A DNA stretch of 64,000 nt from CAJINA01 sp964636125 (GCA_964636125.1 CAZWPX010000006.1:1-64000); one strand, 5' to 3'; positions 8,110 to 17,545 are shown, counted from the stretch's first letter. The notes: generated by a model from the sequence alone, not told the origin. Program-made: numbers and translations.

Positions 8110-9081
8110 TCAAATATAGGTATTCTTTCGGTGCCAACTAAGATTCTCCTGATCTGGCCAATATTGCTCTTCATCAGGTCTTAGTATGTTTCGTTCAGCC
8201 AGAGTCAATATATGCCCGGGATTGTTTTTATCTGATCGAACCCGTTCTGACACCATCACCTTATATTGTTTATCCACACTCATAAGACCTTTATCAAATG
8301 ACCAATGGCAAAGTGGACATAAGCAAAGACCATTAGTGGGATGGTCGTTGTAACTTTTGCTCCATGGAATAATATGGGCGGCAACAACCACAGTATGATC
8401 ATCAGGCGTAATCATCCGAATACCACAAAGCGAGCAGCGCTGCACATATAGTGAGAGAATTGCCTTTCTGAAACCAGCGCTACGTACCTTCTTTTTCTCT
8501 ATTGAATCATCCCCATCTTCAAACGGAGCCATTTGCTCTGACACATTATTATCCAGTAGCGTTTGGCTGTATTCATATGAGGCTTTATTCAATAAGCTAC
8601 GCTTAATTACTTTTGGGCGCATCTCAACGGAAAAATAGGTGCTTATGAGAACCGAACAGAGCTTGTCTCTGGACTCTTGAGCCTGCATGAACTGAAAAAG
8701 TTCAAGATCAAAGGCCGCACCAAGATACATCACTCTTAGCGTGTTAATAGATTTGATGCTTCTACCTGGTGAACCAGAGTAGGCAGGGTTGTCAATCAGT
8801 TTCCAAAACCCGTCACTTTTTATATAGAAGAATGGATAAGCCATACTGGATTTGCTTTTATCAGGAACAATCTCGTCCCAATACCCATTCCAGGTATCAA
8901 CCAGTTCAAAAGAAGGTTCGATGAAATTTTCTGTGATCAGTCCCTGGGCGATCAGGTCCATTATGGAAAGAATGAGGAAAGGTTTGTGGGGAGCACGGTG
9001 ACAGGTATCGGCTAGCCAACGGTGTCTGCCGCGATCGGTGTTGAGCCTTGCGAACTTAGATATGAATTCTTCAAGTGGCAT
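8110..9081 (-). CDS. HNH endonuclease, putative type IV restriction enzyme (copy 2)
   Basis: Paralogue of the protein at 1664-2638, 323 residues in near-perfect register. The HNH residues Cys216, Cys219, His236, Asn250 and CxxCHW near 255-260 are retained, as is the N-terminal HRAPHKPFL block that resembles a sulfur-binding domain. The first ~65 and last ~120 residues are very similar between copies, while residues ~70-190 are much more divergent, which suggests different recognition. Base composition is more AT-rich than copy 1. It sits between the HEPN fragment and DUF429 in the defence island, same strand. Probably functional; the modified-DNA target is inferred. Confidence 0.75.
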   Translation of the reverse strand: MPLEEFISKFARLNTDRGRHRWLADTCHRAPHKPFLILSIMDLIAQGLITENFIEPSFELVDTWNGYWDEIVPDKSKSSMAYPFFYIKSDGFWKLIDNPAYSGSPGRSIKSINTLRVMYLGAAFDLELFQFMQAQESRDKLCSVLISTYFSVEMRPKVIKRSLLNKASYEYSQTLLDNNVSEQMAPFEDGDDSIEKKKVRSAGFRKAILSLYVQRCSLCGIRMITPDDHTVVVAAHIIPWSKSYNDHPTNGLCLCPLCHWSFDKGLMSVDKQYKVMVSERVRSDKNNPGHILTLAERNILRPDEEQYWPDQENLSWHRKNTYI

Positions 9082-9110
9082 TTTCTAATGCGTGGGCCTG
9101 GCTTCTTTGT

Positions 9111-9536
9111 TTAGTTACCCGAGTTTTTGATGTCTGCGCTCTCAATACTTGATAAAAGCAATGTTACAGCCCCAAATGCGTAGTTAACTCTTGTTTGTGC
9201 TATCCGGGACCGAACATCTTCCCAATCACCGTGAGCGAACGAGTTTCTTAAATGCCTACAATTTTCGCGCATTTTTATTGCCTCGTGAGGTTCCTCAAAA
9301 ACCAATCCGCATGAATCATGTAAAAAATCAATATATGATGATATTTTACTCAAACCTCTTCTCATTTTAGGCTTAACTCCATCAGAAGGGGCACAATCTA
9401 AACAAAGCGATTTAAGGCATTTCTCCGTAAATGCTGAAAGGAGGAGTAAACACATGGCATTCACAATGAAGTCTTGGGTGTCTCGCCAGCGTGGGAGCGT
9501 AATTTCAGAAAGGCCATAGACCACATCTGGCGTCAA
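9111..9536 (-). pseudogene. HEPN-domain protein, 5' truncated by REP
   Basis: The 141-residue frame contains the HEPN signature Arg97-x4-His102 in LRNSFAHGDW, typical of RiboL-PSP/MAE_28990-type HEPN proteins that cut RNA in toxin or defence roles. The apparent start lies 8 bp from the short REP at 9544-9563. No ribosome-binding site precedes it, and the N-terminal helix expected in this fold seems incomplete, so the true 5' end has probably been lost. It is last before the HNH gene in the island, on the same strand. If a start inside the REP junction were used, a shortened HEPN protein could still be made. Confidence 0.6.
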
Positions 9537-9543
9537 GAATGGG

Positions 9544-9563
9544 GGTCAAGTCTCCGCTTGACC
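9544..9563. repeat. Short REP palindrome at defence-island edge
   Basis: GGTCAAGTCTCCGCTTGACC with perfect 7-bp arms; relative to other copies the change in the right arm restores full pairing. It marks the boundary between the truncated HEPN gene and core-like DNA. Confidence 0.75.
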
Positions 9564-9604
9564 TTTCTTTTGCACACACCTCAAAAACCCCGCCTGTTGT
9601 CTGA

Positions 9605-10567
9605 TCAGACCGCTTCGATGGTGGAGGGCGGCTTCGTCGCGATATTGTAGGTGACGCTGACGATGCCCGGCACCTTTTCAATGATTTCCATGGCGAGTTT
9701 TCCGAGAAGATCGAAAGACACCCGGGTCGGGGTCGCGACGCGGGCATCGACGCTGTCCCAGCAGCGCACTTCGATCTGCTGTCCGAAATCGCGCTGGCCG
9801 TTGCGCATACCGGTCACCCGGTCTTCATGCAGGATGGCCAGGTACTGAAAGGCGTTTTGCCCGTCCAGCAGGCTTTCGACCACCGCGGTGGCCAGGCGGG
9901 CCGTCTCGATCCGCTCCGGTGTCACCGCGCCGATCACCCGGGCCGCCAGCGCCGGCCCCGGGAAGGGGATGCGGTCGAACAGTTCGGCGGGCAGGCCCAG
10001 GGCCCGGCCGACGGTGCGCACGCCGTCCTTGCGCAGTTGGATCAGCGGCTCGACAATCCGGTAGCCGAAGGCCTCCTCCGGATCGATGCCGAGTTGTTCG
10101 AAGACGTTGTGCTGCCGTTTGATGCCGGCCACGGTTTCGTCCACATCCGTCAGGATGGTGCCCTGCAGCAGGGACGTGGCCCCGCTCTCCTTGACGATGC
10201 GGCCGAATACATTCTTGTAAAAAGCCTGGGTGATCGCCTCGCGTTTTTCCTCCGGATCCGCGACCCCTGCCAGCGCGTCGAAGAACACCTCTTTGGCATC
10301 AACGATTTCGACGGTGATCCCGAACGGCTCAAAAAGGCTGGCCACCCGTTGGGCTTCACCCCGGCGCATGAGGCCGTTTTCGATGAAAACCGTTTTCAGG
10401 CGATCGCCCAGAGCCCGATGGCCCAACAGCGTTACCGTGGAGGAGTCGACACCGCCCGACAGGGCATTGATCGCGATCCCGTCTCCCACAGCGGTTTTGA
10501 TTGCCGCAACCTTTTCTTCGATGAATTTTTCCGGGTCAAGATTCTGCAACGTGATTTCCTCGATCAT
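9605..10567 (-). CDS. Stand-alone GMP-synthase-like ATP-PPase
   Basis: A 320-residue protein homologous to the ATP pyrophosphatase and dimerisation part of GuaA, with the PP-loop SGGVDSS at 37-43 and a C-terminal KPPSTIEAV tail (canonical KPPGTIEWE). No glutaminase domain is fused or adjacent. Several signature positions are altered: GTILTDVDET for GTIYPDVIES, IKRQHNV for IKSHHNV, IPFPGPAL for HPFPGPGL. It may be the synthetase subunit of a two-subunit GMP synthase or a paralogue with a different nucleotide or amide-forming substrate. The start is supported by GGAGG upstream. GC-rich codon use contrasts with the defence island next to it. Confidence 0.75.
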   Translation of the reverse strand: MIEEITLQNLDPEKFIEEKVAAIKTAVGDGIAINALSGGVDSSTVTLLGHRALGDRLKTVFIENGLMRRGEAQRVASLFEPFGITVEIVDAKEVFFDALAGVADPEEKREAITQAFYKNVFGRIVKESGATSLLQGTILTDVDETVAGIKRQHNVFEQLGIDPEEAFGYRIVEPLIQLRKDGVRTVGRALGLPAELFDRIPFPGPALAARVIGAVTPERIETARLATAVVESLLDGQNAFQYLAILHEDRVTGMRNGQRDFGQQIEVRCWDSVDARVATPTRVSFDLLGKLAMEIIEKVPGIVSVTYNIATKPPSTIEAV

Positions 10568-10741
10568 CGGCCTGCCTCCTTTGACGTTTCTCGTCCGCGT
10601 AAACCTTTTTTAGACACGGATCAGTCTTCGCAGCACTTCGCCCGACGGGTTCCACGGGTTGCACGGATTTTAAACTGCACAATTATAAACCTGAGATCAT
10701 TTGTTTGACAGGATCTACAGGATGTTCAGGATTTAAGTTCT

Positions 10742-10770
10742 ATTTTCAATTCCCAGATGGAATTGAAAAT
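10742..10770. repeat. Perfect 12-bp stem-loop between two minus-strand genes
   Basis: Arms ATTTTCAATTCC (10742-10753) and GGAATTGAAAAT (10759-10770) pair fully around CAGAT. It follows the stop of the cysteine desulfurase-like gene (minus strand) by 38 bp. There is no U-run, so it may be a transcript-end stabiliser rather than a classical terminator. Small GC hairpin CCGCTTCGCGG follows at 10778-10788. Confidence 0.6.
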
Positions 10771-10807
10771 GCATCATCCGCTTCGCGGAGAAACACCCCG
10801 CCATTTT

Positions 10808-12043
10808 TCACAACTCGCCTAAGCCATCTACCAGTCTCTCCACTTCCTGGGCCGTGTTGTAATGGACGAGACTGATACGGATTATCCCATCATCCGTATC
10901 TTCAATACACAAAGACTCAAGGCACCTAACTGCATAGAAATGGCCGTTTCTGACGGCTATGTTCTTACTGACGAGAAACTTGGCGGCAGCACTCGAACTA
11001 ACGCCGTCCAAGGTCAGGGCGATCGTTGCTGCGCGACCCCCTGGAGTCGCGCTGTCTTGACCGATTATTCTCGCACCCGGGATTTCCTTTATGACTTCCA
11101 AAACCCGATTGGCCTGAACAGTTTCATACTCAGCAAAAAGCTCGAAGACCTTGCAGGCGTGGGTGTGGAAATCGTAGTGGCTCTTCTCGAAATGGTGGTG
11201 GTAAACCGCTTCGATGTATTCTTCGATCCCGGCCAGGGCGGCAATCTCCGCGTGGAGCGGCCCGGCCGGGTTGAATTTGTAGTGGGGGAGGTCCTTGTTA
11301 AAATAGTGGCCCTGGGGTTCGAGGGTGTCCATCACTTCGGGCTTGCCCCACATGACGCCCACGTGGGTCCCGAAGGTCTTGTAGGTGGAGAAGCAGTAGA
11401 TATCCAGGCCGCTGGAATTGACATCCAGCACCCGGTGGGGAGCGAAGGAGACCCCGTCGCCGATGGCCAGGGCGTCAACCGAGTGGGCTATTTCGCAGAT
11501 GGCCGCATAATCGTTCATCGTGCCCACGATGTTGGAGCAGAGGGTGAAACAGACCAGCTTGGTATTTGCGTTAACCAGCTTTTCTAAATCCTCGATGTCC
11601 AGCTCGCCGGATTCCGGGTCGATCTGCCACGCCTTGATCACCGCGCCGAACTCAGCCAACCGCCGCCAGCACCCGATATTGGCCTCGTGGTCCTGGTTGG
11701 TGACGATGATCTCGTCGCCCGGTGAAAGCGTGGGCCGGATCGCCTGGGCCAACACGTAAAAATTCAAGGTGGTGGACGGGCCCAACGTCAGCTCGTCCGG
11801 GTCACAGTTGAGCAGGCCGGCCATGGCGTTGTAGCCGGCGTCCATGGCCTCGCCAGCCTTGATCGAGGATTCGAACAGGCCGTAGGGCTGGACCTTTGTG
11901 TACTGGAAAAAATCGTGGAGACGGTCGGATACCTGGCGGGGAACGTAGGAGCCGCCGGCGTTCTCGAACATCGCCCAGCGGGCGGTGTCGGGGTTCTGGA
12001 ATACTGGGTACTGGGCTCGGATGAAGTCAACGTCTAAAGACAT
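10808..12043 (-). CDS. Cysteine desulfurase-like PLP enzyme (class V aminotransferase, VC1184 type)
   Basis: A 411-residue fold-type I PLP enzyme. Visible residues: TNQDHEAN with the ring-stacking His119, IGDGVSFAPH with the PLP-nitrogen Asp196, and STYKTFG with the Schiff-base Lys222. Overall layout (FENAGGSYVP near 26-35) matches the cysteine desulfurase-like subfamily TIGR01976. SufS/IscS-type enzymes need a mobile catalytic Cys late in the chain; the only late Cys are in the VRCLESLC segment, so sulfur-transfer activity cannot be taken as given. It could supply sulfur from cysteine or cleave another amino acid. It stands alone, separated from its neighbour by a stem-loop. Confidence 0.8.
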   Translation of the reverse strand: MSLDVDFIRAQYPVFQNPDTARWAMFENAGGSYVPRQVSDRLHDFFQYTKVQPYGLFESSIKAGEAMDAGYNAMAGLLNCDPDELTLGPSTTLNFYVLAQAIRPTLSPGDEIIVTNQDHEANIGCWRRLAEFGAVIKAWQIDPESGELDIEDLEKLVNANTKLVCFTLCSNIVGTMNDYAAICEIAHSVDALAIGDGVSFAPHRVLDVNSSGLDIYCFSTYKTFGTHVGVMWGKPEVMDTLEPQGHYFNKDLPHYKFNPAGPLHAEIAALAGIEEYIEAVYHHHFEKSHYDFHTHACKVFELFAEYETVQANRVLEVIKEIPGARIIGQDSATPGGRAATIALTLDGVSSSAAAKFLVSKNIAVRNGHFYAVRCLESLCIEDTDDGIIRISLVHYNTAQEVERLVDGLGEL

Positions 12044-12603
12044 GGTAAACCTTAATTATCCGCAGATTACGCAGATTAACACAGATTACGTAAATTAGCC
12101 CCGCTGCGCGGGAAAGATCTAACAGCTAACTGCTAAAACCTAACCGCTTTTCTTTCGACACGGATGAACACGGTTTAGCGCTTCGCGAAGGTCAAGACCT
12201 GAAAACCTTTTTTGACAGGATTTAAACACTGAGTCGACCCGCCCTTTCCCGATATCCTTTACTGCCATAGCTACGGCCCCATAGTCTCATCTGGATACCG
12301 GATCGCGTCCGGTATGACGACCTTAAACAAAATCACTTTCCGACCTCTGACGTCTGACCTCCGTCATCTTGCCCTTCTTGCCGAAGGCAATGGACCCCGT
12401 GGGCGCAGCCATCCGGGACGCGTTCACAGGTTTTCATCCGGTTGATCCTGTTAATCCTGTCAAACATGCCCTTGCTGTTGAAAAAAAAGATGGTTTCCTG
12501 GCGCTGTGCGCCACCCCTTCTCCCCCTTGTTTGCAGCTTAGCGTCTTGGCCCGCCCCGTAGCTCCGGCAGGTGGTACTGGGGCGCGAGACAATGGTTTTG
12601 GTA

Positions 12604-12820
12604 TTGATTTTTAAATTATATTGAACGAGGAATGGCGTGCAGGTTGCTACTGACCCGGTAGTGGAACACAGTTGATCTGCTGTTGATGGATAAGCCCGAC
12701 TCTTTTGCACTGGCCTTTCCCCAAAGGCTGATTGTGAAAAGCGTTTGATGCGAGCTGTAGGGGAGCCCATCCCCGATGTGTGTTTTAATAGGCACTAAGA
12801 AGGGATAAAGTCAAGGAATA
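12604..12820. repeat. ~200-bp structured repeat element, copy 1
   Basis: First of three full copies (others 13211-13430 and 17331-17545) plus one internally deleted copy (25989-26125). Conserved parts: an AT-rich entry, GAxCGAGxxATxGCxTGC, hairpin GCCTTT-CCCC-AAAGGC (12713-12728), GAAAAGCGTTTGATGCGAGC, hairpin GGGGA-GCCCA-TCCCC (12760-12774) and an exit TTAATAxxCAxTAAG. Copies 1 and 3 also share ~110 bp downstream. The reading frame inside is not kept between copies, whereas the hairpins are. Confidence 0.75.
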
Positions 12821-13210
12821 AAATGGGTTAGCAGACAAGGGCAAATTCCTGAACCATTACTCGCGCAAAGACGCTAAGCCGCCAAGAAGTTCAAAAGCAG
12901 ATTTAATTCGGCTGCGCCGGGTGAACCAATAAGACCAACAAAACAAATCAAACGAACAAAACCATTTCCTATCCACCCGTCCTCCTTTGAAAACAAAACT
13001 CAAATGCACAGTCCAGCGCAGTCGGGAATTCCGCAGAGAGCACAGATTATGTCCGGCTTTGCCGGTTTGAAACCCTCAGCCTTCAGCCTAAAAACCTATC
13101 TTTGACACGGATTACGCTGTTTGTTCCGGCTGCGCCGGTTAAAACCAATCAAACCAATTAGACCAACTGGAACTGCCCCGCACGGCGGGGAAAACTAATA
13201 GAATGTGTCC

Positions 13211-13430
13211 TTTGAAATTGTAAATTATAATGAGCGAGGGATAGCGTGCGAGTGGATACTGACCCGCTGTTGGTAAACAGCCGTGCGGCGCTTGATGTGT
13301 GTGCCCGACCCTTTTGCACTTGCCCTTCCCCCGAAGGCTGATTGTGAAAAGCGTATGATGCGAGCGGTAGGGGAGCCCATCCCCGTAACAGGTTTTAATA
13401 AACATTAAGAGGAGATACAAGTCATGGGAT
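13211..13430. repeat. ~200-bp structured repeat element, copy 2
   Basis: Full-length copy with the same two hairpins as copy 1. The first reads GCCCTTCCCCCGAAGGC here, so loop and flanking bases differ while the CCTT/AAGG stem remains. The frame on the minus strand shifts at this point relative to copies 1 and 3. Exit sequence AATAAACATTAAGAGGAG is followed by ATACAAGTC. Confidence 0.75.
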
Positions 13431-13760
13431 AATAATGGATTGACCGCGGATCACTCTTTGCTCAGGCTATGCCGGGGAGGGCAAGGTCAAAAGCGTTTCA
13501 CCACGGAGACACGGAGAACTGCATTTATTGGCCGGCTGTGCCGGAAGAATTAAAGGCAAAACCTTAAGACCTTTTTTCTCGACACGGATTACACGGATTG
13601 CGCTGTGTTTCCCGCTTCGCGGGGGTGAACCAAGGTCAAGACCGATTATCCGCAGATTACGCAGATGGCGCAGATTATTTTATATTTGACAAAAACAACG
13701 CGTTGATTTGCCATTTTTCCTAAAATTTAACGCCATTGCCAGGCAGAAACAGGGGGGCAC

Positions 13761-15141
13761 GTGACGATGATCCGATTTTGCGGACACCATCTTGACCGCT
13801 GGCTGCAGAGTAAAAACCGAAAGCCGCTGGTCCTCCGGGGAGCCCGGCAGGTTGGCAAGACATGGCTGGTTCGTGATTTTGCACTCCGTCAGGGCCTGAA
13901 TTTAATCGAGCTGAACCTGGAGCGGTTTCCGCACCTGGCAGACCTGTTTGCCGGGAACGATCCCGTGGAGACATTGCAGAACATCGCGGCAGAAATGTCC
14001 GCAAAGATCGATCCGGCCACCGCACTGCTTTTCCTGGATGAAATCCAGGCGGCACCTGAATTATTCGCCAAGCTCCGCTGGTTTAAAGAAGAGATGCCCG
14101 CCCTCCCGGTGATCGCTGCCGGTTCTCTGCTGGAATTTGCACTGGGGAACTATCCCCACAGTATGCCGGTGGGGCGGATCGCCTATTTGTATCTGGAGCA
14201 AATGTCCTTTTTTGAGTTTCTTTTGGCTTCCGGAAACAAGCCGCTTTTTCAAAAGCTGCTCTCTTATGAATTGGGCCAGGACATCCCCCGCTCCCTGCAT
14301 GAAAAATGCCTGAAATTCTATCACCAGTATTGCCTGGTTGGCGGTATGCCGGAAGTGGTTCAGGAGTGGGTACAAAACCAGGACCCTGCAGCGTGTCTCA
14401 AACTGCAGCAGGATTTGCTGGCCACCTACCGCGATGATTTCCATAAATACGGCGGAGAAATGGATGCCCGCCTGCTGGCCGATATACTGCTATCTGTATC
14501 CCGGCAACTCGGAAACAAATTCGTGTACAGTCGGGTTGACCCGGCCATTAAAGTCGGGCCGGTGAAAAAAGCGTTCACCCTGCTGAGCCAGGCAAAAGTC
14601 TGTTCAAAGGTATTGCATACCACCGGAAATGGACTACCCCTGGGCGCTGAATCCAATGCGAAATTTTTTAAGGCCGGGATGATCGATATTGGCCTGGTTT
14701 CCGCCCAGTTGGGCCTGGCAGCCACCAGCCGACAGAATCAGCGAGAGCTCATTTTTTCAAACAAGGGGGGGGCTGGCTGAGCAGTTTGTCGGGCAGCAGC
14801 TTCGTGCACTGCAAACCCCGTCCGTGGACCCGCAACTGTTTTACTGGCAGAGGACCGGGGGGAGACTTGGTGAAATAGACTATATCATTCAACATGGCAG
14901 CCGAATCGTTCCGGTGGAAGTGAAGTCCGGACCGGCCGGCAAGATGAAATCCCTGCATCAATTCATGGAGGAAAAAAAGCTCGATCTGGCCGTTCGCTGC
15001 AACTTGAACCTGCCCGTTGTTGAAATCATCCAGGTAAAAACAACCCTGGGCCAACCGGTCACCTATCGCCTGGTTTCAGTCCCGATATATCTATCGGAAC
15101 ACCTTCCCCGCCTCATAGAGCAGGTGATCGCAAAGGGCTAA
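13761..15141 (+). pseudogene. AAA_14/DUF4143 ATPase, frameshifted in a G8 run
   Basis: ATPase of the archaeal-type AAA_14 plus C-terminal DUF4143 (PD-(D/E)XK-like) family. The first frame (13761-14780) has Walker A GARQVGKT at residues 27-34 and Walker B LLFLDEIQ near 92; it stops just after SNKGG. The remaining ~125 residues, with the DUF4143 block DYIIQHGSRIVPVEVKSG, continue in another frame to 15141. Removing one G from the run at 14765-14772 restores a single ~459-codon gene. Either a real slippage mutation, phase variation or a sequencing error. Such ATPases are widespread accessory genes of unclear role. GTG start at 13761 after AGGGGGG. Confidence 0.8.
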
Positions 15142-15455
15142 ATTTTTACCATACATCTTGAGGCGGGCTCATGGAAAAGCCTGAAACCAAGATGTCAGAA
15201 GTCGGCGGTCAAAAAGGACAAGGGCAGAGTGTTGTCCCGCTTCGCGGGTAAAACCTAACACCAGAATTACACGGTTGTTGCCGGCTGCGCCGGTTGAATA
15301 GAAATAACTCTTCGACTGGTGATTTGGATGCCCGGCTCTTTTTGGGGTGAAAAACTGGCTTTTATGCACGTTTTACGTACGAACAATGTGATCCCCTGCA
15401 CGTTTTTCACCCGAATGTGCTTGACAGAACAACCTGCGATTGGCACCATAGGGTC
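15142..15455. repeat. Mosaic repeat spacer
   Basis: Between the two DUF4143 genes. Contains CCCGCTTCGCGGG near 15238 and CCGGCTGCGCCGG near 15284, with an ACACGG tract between. No gene seen. Confidence 0.6.
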
Positions 15456-16787
15456 ATGCAAAGAGACCTGTATTCACAATTAAAGGCATGGAAAGACTCA
15501 GCGCGACGAAAACCCTTAGTGTTGCAGGGTGCCCGGCAGACCGGGAAGACGACCCTGCTCAGGGAGTTTGGAAAAAACGAGTATAAGCGTGTACTTTATT
15601 GTAACTTCGAGGAAAAAGCCGCCCTCGATCAGTTTTTTCAAAAAGACCTGGACCCGGACCGCATCATTGCAGAGCTCTATCTGTATTTAAATGAACAAAC
15701 CCGGCCAGGAACCGGACTTGTTATTTTCGATGAGATCCAGGCATCAGACCGGGCCTTGAATTCGTTAAAATATTTTTCAGAGAAACGACCTGACATTCAT
15801 ATTGCCGCAGCCGGCTCCCTGCTGGGCATTAAACTTTCCGCTCCGGGTTCATTCCCGGTGGGTAAGGTCAACTTCCTCTACCTCTATCCCATGACCTTCC
15901 TGGAGTTTCTCGATGCGATGGGAGAAGGACGATACAGGCGACTGATAGAAAATCACGAGGGTCTTGAGCCACTTACCGCCGCGTTTCACACCCACCTGAC
16001 AGATCTCTTGCACCGCTATAATTTTGTGGGCGGCATGCCTGAAGCCGTCAAGCATTATGCCGGCCCGGGTGATGTTCAGGACGTTCGGGAAATTCAAAGA
16101 GAGATTGTCACGTCTTACACCCTCGATTTCGCCAAACATGCCGCAACCCCGGATATTCCCAAACTCAGCATGCTCTGGGATTCCATCCCGAAACACCTTG
16201 CCAGGGAAAACAAAAAATTTGTTTTTTCGGCAGTTAAAAAGGGTGCCCGCGCCCGAACGTTTGAAAGCGGCCTTGCCTGGCTGGAAGACACCGGCCTTAT
16301 CCACCGTGCGACCGCAGTTCAAAGGAGTAAGCTCCCCTTAAAGCACTATGCCGACCATAATTGTTTTAAAGTTTACAGTCTGGATGTCGGTTTACTTGGA
16401 GCGCTGGCTAATACACCGGTTGCTATGATGGCGCAGGGAGAAAGGCTTTTTAACGAGTACGAAGGCGCTTTTATCGAAAGCTTCGTAGCCCAGCAGCTTG
16501 CAGCACAGTTGAATCAGCCGCTCTATTACTGGCGCAGCAAAGGAGGTAAAGCCGAGCTTGATTTTTTACTGGAGATCGGTGGCCGGGTTTACCCGCTGGA
16601 AGTCAAGGCCGGTATAAATGTCAAAAGCAAGAGCCTGAAGTCCTTTGATACGCAATACGGACCGGATGTACTCGTCCGCACAAACCTGTTGAATTTCAGA
16701 CATGATGGAAAGATCTGCAACATCCCGTTGTATGCTGTCTCCGAATTACCGCGCCTGGTTCAAGCGGATTCCCGACTTAAGGTTTGA
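15456..16787 (+). CDS. AAA_14/DUF4143 family ATPase
   Basis: Intact 443-residue relative of the preceding frameshifted gene. Walker A GARQTGKT at 25-32, Walker B LVIFDEIQ near 95, an AAGSLLG sensor-like block, and the C-terminal DUF4143 signature (FIESFVAQQL, then YYWRSKGGKAELDFLLEIGGRVYPLEVKAG) with the E-x-D...E-x-K arrangement of a PD-(D/E)XK fold. The start at 15456 is preferred because homologues begin close to the QLKAW helix; 13 extra codons upstream are possible. Function of the family is not settled; ATP-dependent switch or nuclease roles have been proposed. The pair lies in repeat-rich accessory DNA. Confidence 0.8.
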   Translation: MQRDLYSQLKAWKDSARRKPLVLQGARQTGKTTLLREFGKNEYKRVLYCNFEEKAALDQFFQKDLDPDRIIAELYLYLNEQTRPGTGLVIFDEIQASDRALNSLKYFSEKRPDIHIAAAGSLLGIKLSAPGSFPVGKVNFLYLYPMTFLEFLDAMGEGRYRRLIENHEGLEPLTAAFHTHLTDLLHRYNFVGGMPEAVKHYAGPGDVQDVREIQREIVTSYTLDFAKHAATPDIPKLSMLWDSIPKHLARENKKFVFSAVKKGARARTFESGLAWLEDTGLIHRATAVQRSKLPLKHYADHNCFKVYSLDVGLLGALANTPVAMMAQGERLFNEYEGAFIESFVAQQLAAQLNQPLYYWRSKGGKAELDFLLEIGGRVYPLEVKAGINVKSKSLKSFDTQYGPDVLVRTNLLNFRHDGKICNIPLYAVSELPRLVQADSRLKV

Positions 16788-16984
16788 AAATCCAGGACAC
16801 CTGTGTAACATAGGGGATCGATTCCTGCGTACAATTCCATCTGGCACCTCCTGTCTGTTGGTGGTTGTTAAGAATCGGCTAATTCTTGTTTTAACCACTC
16901 TACTACAGTGAGGTGCCTTCTCTCAAAGGATTAGGATTTTCTTGTGCTTGACGCCTCAAATAGACTATAAGCCATTAATATGTT

Positions 16985-17004
16985 TATCAAATCTCCGTTT
17001 GACC
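16985..17004. repeat. Short REP palindrome (degenerate)
   Basis: TCAAATCTCCGTTTGACC, followed by TTTCT as in the other copies. Outer GG of the left arm is lost. Confidence 0.6.
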
Positions 17005-17330
17005 TTTCTCGCCGAGCCCTCGATCCGCCCATTGCTTTCCATCCTTCTTAAAGGTTTATCGGCCCTAATAATCCTCCACCCTGATCGGCCCCTTCCCCAT
17101 CTCCAATATCCGGCTGGCACCGGTTGAACCAGTAAGATCAATAAGACCTGTTTTTCTGACACGGATTGCGCGGGTTACGCTGTTTTGCCGGCTGCGCCGG
17201 GCAGGGCAAGGTCAAGAGCCTTGTCTCACGCGGCGACGCAACGAACACAACGCAGAACATTGTGTTAGGCCCGCTGCGCGGTAGGAACCAATTAGACCAA
17301 TTGAACAAATCAAACCAATAGAACCGGTTC

Positions 17331-17545
17331 CTTGAAATTTTAAATTTTTGTGAGCGAGAGATGGCATGCAGGTGAATACAAACCCGCTGGTAGAAAACAG
17401 CTGTACTGCTTGTGATGTGTATGCCCGACCCTTTTGCACTGGCCTTTCCCCGAAGGCTGATGGTGAAAAGCGTTTGATGCGAGCGGTAGGAGAGCCCATC
17501 CCCGATACTGGTCTTAATACTCCTTAAGAGGGGATAAAGTCAAGG
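17331..17545. repeat. ~200-bp structured repeat element, copy 3
   Basis: Full-length copy; hairpin one reads GCCTTTCCCCGAAGGC, and the second keeps the GAGCCCATCCCC side but has AGGAG for GGGGA. From about 17534 to 17650 it is nearly identical to 12807-12921 downstream of copy 1, including an ACTCGCGCAAAGACGC unit and a GGCTGCGCCGG hairpin, so the two loci share a long recent duplication. Confidence 0.75.

Larger units (their letters stand above)
12044..13760. repeat. 1.7-kb gene desert of mosaic repeats
   Basis: No convincing gene. The block contains, in order: mosaic units around CCCGCTGCGCGGG (12100-12112); a GATACCGGA...TCCGGTAT hairpin (about 12294-12315); copy 1 of the ~200-bp structured element (12604-12820); an ACTCGCGCAAAGACGC unit (about 12858); further CCGGC-N3-GCCGG or CCCGC-N3-GCGGG hairpins near 12908, 13127, 13523 and 13613; and copy 2 of the structured element (13211-13430). 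Short ORFs here (for example one starting MGSPTARI) are products of the repeats. Confidence 0.75.

Noticed and set aside
9827..10708. 293-codon plus-strand ORF antisense to the GMP-synthase-like gene
   Set aside because: No start signal and low-complexity composition; the real gene is on the other strand.
17005..17110. GC-rich patch that might be a decayed gene (GPIRVEDY, KKDGKQWADRGLGE on the minus strand)
   Set aside because: Stops in all frames and no family could be named; noted only as possible remnant.
12333..17499. Short minus-strand ORFs starting MGSPTARI in the structured repeats (12333-12770, 17212-17499)
   Set aside because: The frame is not kept in copy 2 (13211-13430), there is no ribosome-binding site, and conservation follows hairpins instead of codons. 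They are by-products of the repeat.
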